In this document: positions 1 through 6,830 of the stretch, piece after piece
How positions within the stretch are numbered: the stretch's first letter is position 1
Layout of the letters: each line of letters starts with the position of its first letter
NCBI GenBank assembly: GCA_003232015.1
Contig: QIKU01000071.1
Location: 1-12,116 of the forward strand
DNA length: 12,116 nucleotides
Origin: Gammaproteobacteria bacterium
Lineage (GTDB): Bacteria; Pseudomonadota; Gammaproteobacteria; UBA6429
Direction: 5' to 3'
The notes under the pieces: generated by a model
What the model was told of the DNA's origin: nothing
What the model saw: only the letters and a program-made list of their open reading frames with translations
The model's database searches: none
Made by a program: the position numbers and the translations under genes

Positions 1-1461
1 CAAAAAGTAGCCCCAGTCAAACCCGGTCGCCAGAGCATTAAACATGGCGAGGATATTCACGACAGACAACTGTGCATTAAAATACCAGCCGATAACGAAC
101 AGGGTAAAAATAAGATAACCAACACGAACCTGATCCGTTAATTTGGGGCGCTTGACCAGCCAGTCCTGGAAAAAAAAGATAAGAGTGAGAATGCCCAGTG
201 CAAATATAAGTACGCCAGCTTCAACCGTCTTGAGTTCCCACATTTTTACCCAGATGGGTTTAGGTGAGGCACTTTTTTCTGCTTTTACTTCCGTAAATAG
301 TAAGTAGCTTTTGGGTGCGTTGTAATTAAGGTCAAAGGTGAGGAAAACTTTTTTTGTTGGCGCGATTTCACGGCCGACTAGTAACTGTAATTTCCAGGGC
401 GATACCGCATTAAATTTTATATCTGCCGGTGTTCTAAATAAGTCCACATCCTTTAATCTGGGTGCGCCCTTAGCGGCCAGCCGATGCAGGCGTTTATGCT
501 CCCGGTCATGAAAACGGATGGAAGTGTCTCCCTGAATAATCTGGAAGCGATCAAAAATACCCCCTCGAACATAGCCAGAACCCTTGAACGAGAAACGACC
601 CGCACCTGCCAGTAAAATAGCCTGCTCACCGGGTTTTAGTTTTTTCTGAAGATTAAGGTATTCTCTTTCTCCAAGCAGACTTCGGCCAATACTGGGTATG
701 GATACAACCGCAGCATAAAGCTCAATAAAAATATCATCGGCATTGCCTTCTTCAGGAAATTTCAGTACCTGTGGATTACCTGTATTTTTAAAGGCCTGAT
801 TAATTTGTTCTAGCGTAATTTTTAAACGGTGTACCGAACCCTCCTCGAGCAGGGTTTGCCAGTCCTTGATAACATTAATGTCCGGGTTGACCGAAGCAAC
901 CGGGCCGGTTTGTTTGCGCTTAGGCGCAAGCCCGGACAAACCATAATTTCGTGCAACCTTGATAGCAGAGCGTAGAATACTGTCATCCATGACCATTACC
1001 GTTACCGTGGCACCGGTGACAATATCAACTTTGTGATCCTGTGCTGTTCGTACTAACTTGCCCACGTCCAGGCCTTCGTAATCCTTAAGGACAGCCGTAA
1101 TACGCTTTTCGGGAATACCTATCAGTACAATGGGTTCATGATGTTCAACCAGTAAAACTTTTTTAATGATGCCCTGCATATCGATGGCAACGAGCTGGTG
1201 TATAGGTTTGCCTGAATAGCCGGTAGTGTTTACGTAATCTGATGTTAGAAAAACAAAACCAAGCTGCTTACCATTTTTGTAAGCCGGAGCCACCGGGGGT
1301 TCACCTGTGGCTGCGCCCAGTTTATCTGCGGTGGGAAATATTTCCTGAGCAGTGACAGCATCAACAAAGCGCGGTAATTCTGAACGGGCATGGCTAACGC
1401 CCGCGGTTATCCACAATAATACGAGTAATAACAAGGAATGAATGGCTTTGTGGCAATACAT
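1..1461 (-). CDS. nosR: NosR, membrane flavoprotein for nitrous oxide respiration (partial, N-terminal part)
   Basis: NosR is an inner-membrane iron-sulfur flavoprotein needed for expression of, and electron supply to, nitrous oxide reductase NosZ in the periplasm. I read 487 codons from ATG 1461 to the window edge. In order: a signal peptide (about residues 1-25, hydrophobic core SLLLLVLLWI, then SHA); a periplasmic FMN-binding domain with the flavinylation motif T149-G-A-T152, where T152 is the likely covalent FMN site; a long periplasmic region; membrane helices at about 413-431 and 446-463; then FNAQLSVVNI and the DWGYFL segment typical of NosR. The remaining helices and the C-terminal CxxxCP ferredoxin motifs lie outside the window. 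The start is uncertain: an in-frame GTG lies at 1473 and an ATG at 1533, but 1461 gives the cleanest signal peptide. The frame is open throughout. An FNR-type box lies about 170 bp upstream. The family call rests on remembered motifs, and the match is strong over the whole length. Confidence 0.93.
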   Translation of the reverse strand, partial: MYCHKAIHSLLLLVLLWITAGVSHARSELPRFVDAVTAQEIFPTADKLGAATGEPPVAPAYKNGKQLGFVFLTSDYVNTTGYSGKPIHQLVAIDMQGIIKKVLLVEHHEPIVLIGIPEKRITAVLKDYEGLDVGKLVRTAQDHKVDIVTGATVTVMVMDDSILRSAIKVARNYGLSGLAPKRKQTGPVASVNPDINVIKDWQTLLEEGSVHRLKITLEQINQAFKNTGNPQVLKFPEEGNADDIFIELYAAVVSIPSIGRSLLGEREYLNLQKKLKPGEQAILLAGAGRFSFKGSGYVRGGIFDRFQIIQGDTSIRFHDREHKRLHRLAAKGAPRLKDVDLFRTPADIKFNAVSPWKLQLLVGREIAPTKKVFLTFDLNYNAPKSYLLFTEVKAEKSASPKPIWVKMWELKTVEAGVLIFALGILTLIFFFQDWLVKRPKLTDQVRVGYLIFTLFVIGWYFNAQLSVVNILAMFNALATGFDWGYFL

Positions 1462-1595
1462 GCTTCGTATCACACCTTTATTTAATCTATGTAGCAAGTG
1501 GGCTCTACTCCTGACACCATGTGAGTACTTCATTTAGAAATCTGGCCTGCAAGATTCCAGCACACGTTTATCTTGTGTACTATATTACTTTTATA

Positions 1596-1612
1596 TGCGG
1601 TATTTTGTCGCA
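1596..1612. repeat. 17-bp dyad, copy 1 (imperfect)
   Basis: TGCGGTATTTTGTCGCA is a degenerate copy of the perfect dyad at 1654-1670, with two arm positions changed. The similarity extends outwards: the preceding TA and the following CC are shared too. It overlaps the predicted nosR promoter core, so a regulator bound here could block nosR transcription. The role as an operator is inferred. Confidence 0.55.
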
Positions 1613-1629
1613 CCCTTAACGCGCCTTAA

Positions 1630-1643
1630 ATGACATAGATCAA
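1630..1643. promoter_or_regulatory. FNR/DNR-type binding site
   Basis: The sequence ATGAC-ATAG-ATCAA matches the FNR-family consensus TTGAT-N4-ATCAA at 8 of 10 positions, and the half site read from the minus strand is a perfect TTGAT. Sites of this kind (FNR, ANR, DNR, NNR) are the usual switch for nos genes under low oxygen or nitric oxide, so its position upstream of nosR fits. Which family member binds cannot be told from the site. Confidence 0.6.
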
Positions 1644-1653
1644 GGCGGAACTA

Positions 1654-1670
1654 TGCGACATTTTGTCGCA
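1654..1670. repeat. 17-bp dyad, copy 2 (perfect inverted repeat)
   Basis: TGCGACA-TTT-TGTCGCA has perfect 7-bp arms around a 3-bp spacer, and its centre is 58 bp from that of copy 1. Two such copies flanking one FNR-type box suggest a specific dimeric regulator. I do not recognise the motif as a known operator. It overlaps the first possible ATG (1653) of the downstream gene, which argues that translation starts further on. Confidence 0.6.
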
Positions 1671-1742
1671 CCTTGTGAAGGTATAGTTTTGAAAAGAGTT
1701 AAAGTCAAGGCACCGAATAAAGATCAGGGAGTGGTAGAAAAT

Positions 1743-2681
1743 ATGTTAGCAACCAATGTAAAAAGTACCAGTGACTTAATGTCTATTGCATTACAGGCAG
1801 AACGTGAAGCCATTCGCCGTTATTCTCAACTGGCAGTCTGTATGCATGAAGGCGGCAATGATTCTGCTGCTGCCTTGTTTGAGCGAATGGTACTTGAAGA
1901 GCAGAAACATGAACGTTTACTGCTTGAATGGATGGAGCAGGAGGGTATTGAGGAGAATCCTGATATTGGGCCTGTTCGCTGGAGTGACCCACAGGTTTCT
2001 ACTGCTTACAATGATGAGGCTTGTGACCCCCACCACAGTAGCCCTTACCGGGCACTGGCCTTTGCCGTGCATAATGAAGAAATCGCCTTTCGTTTTTATA
2101 CACACGTCGCAGCCGATTCGGAAAACAAAGTGGTGCGTCAGTATGCTGAAATACTGGCTCGTGAAGAGCTGGGCCATGCAGCCTTACTCAGAGCTGAGCG
2201 GCGACATGCTTACCACAACGAGCGCGAGAACCAGACAGATGAACCTCGGCTTGATCCCAAAGCTATTCACAATGAAGCCGATTTGTTGGCAGCAGCTATC
2301 CATATTGATCGCTACTTAGCTGAACAGATGAATGTGATCACTGCAGATACGCCCGAAATAAAATCGCTTGCCAATGAAACACAACAGCAGATCAATAATA
2401 ATGAATATGCACTAAGTCATACAATCTCACCGGGTGAAGATATCACCAAAAATCTTGAGCAATTTAAATTATATAATGCCTATATGAAACAAAAATTTGA
2501 TAGTAGCGGCCAGGAATTACAGCGATTATGGGCCTGTTGCGACCGAAGCTTTGCCTTCTACGATACGATTGTTGAAACAGCCGCTGATGAAACAACGATG
2601 CTTGTTGCCCAAAAACTGACATCGTCTGCACTTGATCGCATTGGTGTTTTAAAACAGTTGTTTGGGGATTCAAGTCGGTAG
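1743..2681 (+). CDS. Rubrerythrin-like di-iron protein (ferritin superfamily)
   Basis: A soluble protein with a rubrerythrin/ferritin four-helix bundle in its first half. Counting from ATG 1743, candidate metal ligands are E22 in EREAIRRY, the ExxH pair E53/H56 in EEQKH, E112-E113 in NEEIAFRFY, and the ExxH pair E142/H145 in EELGH. This is the E...ExxH...E...ExxH pattern of a di-iron centre, typical of proteins that handle peroxide or oxygen or store iron. There is no rubredoxin CxxC domain. The last 150 residues are mostly helical and unassigned. An earlier in-frame ATG at 1653 (342 aa) has a weak AAGG and cannot be excluded. I prefer 1743 (312 aa) because 1653 lies in a regulatory dyad repeated in non-coding DNA, and GGGAG (1728-1732) precedes 1743. 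It diverges from nosR and may share its FNR box. Enzyme activity is not determined. Confidence 0.85.
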   Translation: MLATNVKSTSDLMSIALQAEREAIRRYSQLAVCMHEGGNDSAAALFERMVLEEQKHERLLLEWMEQEGIEENPDIGPVRWSDPQVSTAYNDEACDPHHSSPYRALAFAVHNEEIAFRFYTHVAADSENKVVRQYAEILAREELGHAALLRAERRHAYHNERENQTDEPRLDPKAIHNEADLLAAAIHIDRYLAEQMNVITADTPEIKSLANETQQQINNNEYALSHTISPGEDITKNLEQFKLYNAYMKQKFDSSGQELQRLWACCDRSFAFYDTIVETAADETTMLVAQKLTSSALDRIGVLKQLFGDSSR

Positions 2682-2698
2682 ACAGGCAAACACGTTGA

Positions 2699-3436
<738 letters not shown>

Positions 3437-3479
3437 ATATTCCCCAAATGGTATGCTAGCGATCTGACGGCGATGGCGC

Positions 3480-3485
3480 TATAAT
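3480..3485 (+). promoter_or_regulatory. Possible -10 element upstream of rpoZ
   Basis: A perfect TATAAT lies in the 156-bp gap between gmk and rpoZ, about 108 bp before the rpoZ ATG. No convincing -35 box is seen at normal spacing. Independent transcription of rpoZ-spoT from here is plausible but not shown. Confidence 0.35.
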
Positions 3486-3592
3486 ATCAGGTTCAAATTT
3501 TAGAAAGTTGGCTATTGAAGATATTAGTCACGGTTTAATTCTAAAATCCCCAAACATTATTTATAAGTTATTGATTTTCGGAGTAAAACTGC

Positions 3593-4069
3593 ATGGCACG
3601 CGTCACCGTTGAAGATTGTTTAGAAAATGTAAAAAATCGTTTTGAGCTTGTTCTTATCTCTTCAAAACGTGCACGTCAGATTAGTCAGGGTGCTGAGCCC
3701 CTGGTTGAACTGGAAAATGACAAGCCAACTGTGGTGGCTTTACGTGAAATTGCCGAAGGTTTAATTGATGCGGCCATTTTAGACGAGCAGGAAGTTGAAA
3801 GCACCGAATGGGCAAGCGACGAAGAAGTTGCTGAAGCGCCGGAAGGTGAAGCAGTAGAAGCCAGTAATGCAACGGCTGAATCAACTGGATCGACTGGATC
3901 AACGGGGGGCGCAGCTGATGGTGAAATTGATGTGGCTGCTGCACTGGCTGCTGCACTGGCGGTTGACCTGGGTATGCCTGCTGCAACTGATTCTGCACCG
4001 GCTGACGATAAGTCTGCAAATGATGATGCGCCCGCTGCGGATGAATCTTCAGCTACGAAAGAAAGCTAA
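3593..4069 (+). CDS. rpoZ: RNA polymerase omega subunit with long acidic tail
   Basis: Omega binds the beta' subunit, helps assemble RNA polymerase, and forms part of a ppGpp binding site. Residues 1-65 are canonical: [28 protein letters not shown], and the [18 protein letters not shown] block that is nearly constant in Gammaproteobacteria. GGAG precedes the ATG at a normal distance. The protein has 158 residues against about 90 in E. coli. Beyond residue 65 comes a low-complexity tail rich in Glu, Asp, Ala and Ser: STG triplets (98-105), an alanine-rich stretch ([14 protein letters not shown], 114-127), and a final acidic, disordered-looking segment. The DNA under it contains short tandem repeats (3881-3907 and 3935-3958), suggesting growth by slippage. 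The next gene, spoT, makes ppGpp. Identity is certain; a function for the tail is not known to me. Confidence 0.96.
   Translation: MARVTVEDCLENVKNRFELVLISSKRARQISQGAEPLVELENDKPTVVALREIAEGLIDAAILDEQEVESTEWASDEEVAEAPEGEAVEASNATAESTGSTGSTGGAADGEIDVAAALAAALAVDLGMPAATDSAPADDKSANDDAPAADESSATKES
3881..3907 (+). repeat. 9-bp tandem repeat within rpoZ (three copies)
   Basis: TCAACTGGA, TCGACTGGA and TCAACGGGG stand in tandem and in frame, encoding Ser-Thr-Gly three times in the omega tail. The third copy has diverged. Confidence 0.7.
3935..3958 (+). repeat. 12-bp tandem repeat within rpoZ (two copies)
   Basis: GCTGCTGCACTG occurs twice head to tail and in frame, giving Ala-Ala-Ala-Leu twice. It builds the alanine-rich stretch of the omega tail and is a likely slippage site. 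Confidence 0.75.
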
Positions 4070-4087
4070 AATAATTAAAATAACTTA

Positions 4088-4093
4088 GGGGAG
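4088..4093 (+). promoter_or_regulatory. spoT: Shine-Dalgarno sequence pointing to an upstream spoT start
   Basis: GGGGAG lies 19 bp after the rpoZ stop and 4 bp before CTG 4098, which is in frame with spoT. There is no comparable site before ATG 4203, and no ATG, GTG or TTG in frame between the two. Confidence 0.55.
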
Positions 4094-4097
4094 CACC

Positions 4098-6302
4098 CTG
4101 GTTATCGCTAAATCAAGGCAGGATATCCCTCAACCGAGGGAATTTATAAATTCAGACTCCGAACTCGAGACGACTTCGTTTCGAATCGGTCATCTTTGTG
4201 AAATGCTCGACGGATATCTCGAGCAGGATCAAGTCACCGAAATCTATCAGGCGTATTTATTCAGTGCCGAAGCGCACGAAGGCCAACACCGCGTGAGTGG
4301 TGAAGCCTATATTTTTCATCCTCTTTCTGTTGCCCAAATTTTAACTGAGATGCGAATGGATCATCGCAGCATTATTGCTGCCTTGTTGCATGATGTTATT
4401 GAAGATACCGAGTATGGCATCGATACCATCAAAGATAAATTTGGTGAAGAAGTTGCAACGCTGGTGGATGGTGTGAGTAAACTCACGCACATAAAATTTG
4501 AGAGTAAGGCCGAAGCACAGGCAGAAAATTTCCGTAAGATGATGCTGGCGATGGTGGAAGATATTCGCGTTATTCTTATTAAGCTTGCTGACCGGTTGCA
4601 TAACATGCGCACCCTCGGGGTGATGCGGCCGGATAAGCGTCGGCGCATTGCACTTGAAACACTGGAAATTTATGCACCTATTGCCAATCGTCTGGGGATG
4701 AACCAGATGCGTCTGGAACTGGAAGATTTGGGCTTTAAAGCCATGTACCCGCTGCGTTCGCGGATACTAAAAGAAAATGTAAGGAAAGCGCGCGGCAATC
4801 GTAAGGAGCTGATCAACAAGCTTGAGCAGTCCATTCATACTAGACTGGATGAATTAAAATTGTCAGGTGACATTATTGGCCGACAAAAGCATCTCTATAG
4901 CATTTATAAAAAAATGCACAATAAAAAACTGTCGTTTAACGAAGTAATGGATGTGTATGCGATACGTGTTGTCGTGGATAGCGTTGATATGTGTTACCGG
5001 ATGCTGGGCGCTATTCATAATTTATTTACCCCCGTGCCGGGCAAATTTAAAGACTATATTGCCATTCCAAAAGCCAATGGTTATCAGTCGCTGCATACGA
5101 TTTTGTATACACAGTATGGTGTTGCCATCGAAGTGCAAATTCGCACGGAAGATATGGATCGCGTTGCCGAAGCTGGCATTGCCGCACACTGGTTATATAA
5201 AAGTGGCGTTGAAGTCACCGGCAATAATGCCCAGGTGCGAGCTCGTGAATGGTTGCGTGGTGTACTGGAAATTCAGCAACATGCTGGTAATTCCATGGAG
5301 TTTCTGGAAAACGTCAAGATTGATTTATTCCCCGATGAAGTTTATGTATTTACACCCAATGGCGACATTATGGTATTACCGCGTGGTGCTACTGCAATTG
5401 ACTTTGCCTATGCGGTGCATACCGATGTGGGAAACCAGTGTGTGGCGGTTAAAATTAACCGCCGTTTAATGCCGTTGCGCACCGAGTTGTATAATGGCCA
5501 AACCATTGAAGTAATTACCGCGCCGGGTGCACAGGCAAACCCTGGTTGGCTGGAATTTGTTAAAACCGCCAAGGCTCGTACCAATATTCGTGCGCTATTA
5601 AAAAATTTACAGTTCGATGAATCCGTTGAGCTTGGGCGTCGGCTGATAAATCGCAATCTGGAAGCTTTTGGTTCCTCGCTAGAAAAAATATCAGACAGCG
5701 ATATCGCCAGAGCACTTAAGGAATTTAACTTCCAGACCTTTAATGATCTCTGTGCGGAGGTCGGTATTGGCAACCATATCCCAATGATGGTGGCGCGGGC
5801 ATTAGTGGGTTCAAGTGAAGCCATTGAACAGCATGATAGTAAAAAGATCGTAAGTCAGCAGCCCCTTGCTATTCAGGGAACTGAAGGTGCGGTGGTTTCT
5901 TTTGCTAAATGTTGCCTGCCTATTCCTGGTGATAATATTATCGGTTTCATCAGTGCTGGCCGCGGTATCGTGGTACATTCACAGGCCTGTAAAAATTTAA
6001 GTGATTTTAAAAGTAAGCCTGAAAAGTGGATTGACGTTGAGTGGGAATCGGAGCTGAAACGTGATTTTTCAACCTATATCCGCTTAATGGTACGCAACCA
6101 GCGTGGCGTACTGGCAACCATTGCTGCTATTATTTCAGACTTAAAATCGAATATACTCAATGTGGATATTGAAGAACGTGATGGTATCCATTCTTCCATG
6201 ACCTTAACCGTTGAAGTCAAAGACAGAAAACACCTGGCAAGAATAATGCGCAGGCTAAAAGCTATTGACATGGTTGACCGTATCCATAGAATCAGGCAGT
6301 AA
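4098..6302 (+). CDS. spoT: Bifunctional (p)ppGpp synthetase/hydrolase SpoT
   Basis: Makes and degrades the alarmone (p)ppGpp, setting the stringent response. Numbering here is from ATG 4203 (699 aa form). The HD hydrolase domain has H39, H63-D64 in LLHDVIEDT, and D130 in KLADRLHNMRTLG. The synthetase domain has GRQKHLYSIYKKM (226-238), YAIRVVVD, and KFKDYIAIPKANGYQSLHT (281-299), whose FKD matches the RxKD class of bifunctional enzymes. The TGS domain starts near 378 (DEVYVFTPNGDIMVLPRGAT). The conserved cysteine region has C570-C571 and H592/C596, and an ACT domain ends the protein. Start: the frame stays open upstream to 4089, and the translation there (ending FRIGHLCE before M) aligns with the first helix of other SpoT proteins. 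A strong GGGGAG precedes CTG 4098, so I place the start there (734 aa); ATC 4104 is another option. If only standard codons are allowed, 4203 is the start, but it has no ribosome site. Confidence 0.95.
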   Translation: MVIAKSRQDIPQPREFINSDSELETTSFRIGHLCEMLDGYLEQDQVTEIYQAYLFSAEAHEGQHRVSGEAYIFHPLSVAQILTEMRMDHRSIIAALLHDVIEDTEYGIDTIKDKFGEEVATLVDGVSKLTHIKFESKAEAQAENFRKMMLAMVEDIRVILIKLADRLHNMRTLGVMRPDKRRRIALETLEIYAPIANRLGMNQMRLELEDLGFKAMYPLRSRILKENVRKARGNRKELINKLEQSIHTRLDELKLSGDIIGRQKHLYSIYKKMHNKKLSFNEVMDVYAIRVVVDSVDMCYRMLGAIHNLFTPVPGKFKDYIAIPKANGYQSLHTILYTQYGVAIEVQIRTEDMDRVAEAGIAAHWLYKSGVEVTGNNAQVRAREWLRGVLEIQQHAGNSMEFLENVKIDLFPDEVYVFTPNGDIMVLPRGATAIDFAYAVHTDVGNQCVAVKINRRLMPLRTELYNGQTIEVITAPGAQANPGWLEFVKTAKARTNIRALLKNLQFDESVELGRRLINRNLEAFGSSLEKISDSDIARALKEFNFQTFNDLCAEVGIGNHIPMMVARALVGSSEAIEQHDSKKIVSQQPLAIQGTEGAVVSFAKCCLPIPGDNIIGFISAGRGIVVHSQACKNLSDFKSKPEKWIDVEWESELKRDFSTYIRLMVRNQRGVLATIAAIISDLKSNILNVDIEERDGIHSSMTLTVEVKDRKHLARIMRRLKAIDMVDRIHRIRQ

Positions 6303-6320
6303 TTTAAAAAGGAAAAAGCA

Positions 6321-6704
6321 ATGGCACGAGAAGTTATTCACACCGACAAAGCCCCCAAAGCCATCGGAACTTATTCGCAGGCAATTAAAATTGATAATAC
6401 CGTTTACTTGTCTGGCCAGATACCGTTAGTGCCAGAAACAATGGAACTGGTTGAAGGCGATATTAAAGCACAAATACAACGGGTGTTCGATAATTTAAAA
6501 GCGGTAACACAAGCTGCTGGGGGCAACTTAAAAGACATCGCCAAGTTAAATATATTTTTAACGGACTTAAGTCATTTTCCGGTTGTGAATGAAACTATGG
6601 CCGAATATTTTGTAGAGCCTTATCCTGCGCGGGCTGCTATTGGTGTAGCGTCTTTGCCAAAAGATGCGCAGGTTGAAATGGATGCAGTGATGGTTATTGA
6701 GTAA
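6321..6704 (+). CDS. ridA: RidA family 2-iminobutanoate/2-iminopropanoate deaminase
   Basis: Cytoplasmic enzyme that hydrolyses reactive enamine/imine intermediates released by PLP enzymes such as threonine dehydratase, protecting other PLP enzymes from damage. The length (127 aa) matches the family. The active-site elements are present: GTYSQA (16-21), the SGQIPL strand (31-36), EPYPAR with the substrate-binding R104, and the glutamate E119 in AQVEMDAV. These mark a true RidA rather than a diverged Rid subfamily lacking the arginine. The start at ATG 6321 follows AAGGAAAAAGCA, a good ribosome site. It lies 18 bp after spoT and is very likely cotranscribed with it. The same order (gmk-rpoZ-spoT-ridA) occurs in pseudomonads. 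Confidence 0.96.
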   Translation: MAREVIHTDKAPKAIGTYSQAIKIDNTVYLSGQIPLVPETMELVEGDIKAQIQRVFDNLKAVTQAAGGNLKDIAKLNIFLTDLSHFPVVNETMAEYFVEPYPARAAIGVASLPKDAQVEMDAVMVIE

Positions 6705-6726
6705 GCCTGTATTAAAAAATAAAAAA

Positions 6727-6830
6727 TTTAACCACGGAGGACACGAAGGACACAAAGAAAGACTTTAATTAAAATTGGCGACTTTTAAAAATTATTTTCC
6801 TTAGTATTCTTCGTGTCCTCCGCGGTTAAA
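6727..6830. repeat. 104-bp inverted-repeat (MITE-like) element between ridA and recG
   Basis: The 31-bp left arm (6727-6757, beginning TTTAACCACGGAGGACACGA) and the 31-bp right arm (6800-6830, reverse complement beginning TTTAACCGCGGAGGACACGA) match at 27 of 31 positions, around a 42-bp AT-rich centre. The CGGAGGACACGAAG core resembles a dispersed intergenic sequence I have seen in many proteobacterial genomes. There is no ORF inside. Transcribed, it would form a long hairpin between ridA and recG. The right arm overlaps the first codons of recG as called here. Confidence 0.8.

Larger units (their letters stand above)
1462..1742. promoter_or_regulatory. Divergent control region between nosR and the di-iron protein gene
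   Basis: This 281-bp gap separates nosR (leftward) from the rubrerythrin-like gene (rightward, if it starts at 1743). It contains an FNR/DNR-type box (1630-1643), two copies of a 17-bp dyad (1596-1612, 1654-1670), and a CCTTAA direct repeat (1613-1618, 1624-1629). For nosR, an FNR box centred at 1636.5 would place a class II start near 1595; a poor -10 (CAAAAT on the minus strand, 1607-1602) is present there. For the rightward gene, TATAGT (1682-1687) is a possible -10 with a start near 1694, which puts the box near -57. The promoters are inferred; the repeats and the box are seen directly. Confidence 0.6.

Noticed and set aside
1786..2319. 177-aa + strand frame inside the di-iron gene
   Set aside because: Lies in another frame over the clear ferritin-fold gene; composition and motifs are not protein-like.
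3681..4019. 112-aa minus-strand frame opposite rpoZ
   Set aside because: Gln/Leu/Pro-rich, an artefact of the repetitive Glu/Ala codons of the omega tail.
5408..5824. 138-aa minus-strand frame inside spoT
   Set aside because: Fully covered by conserved SpoT domains on the other strand; no ribosome site.
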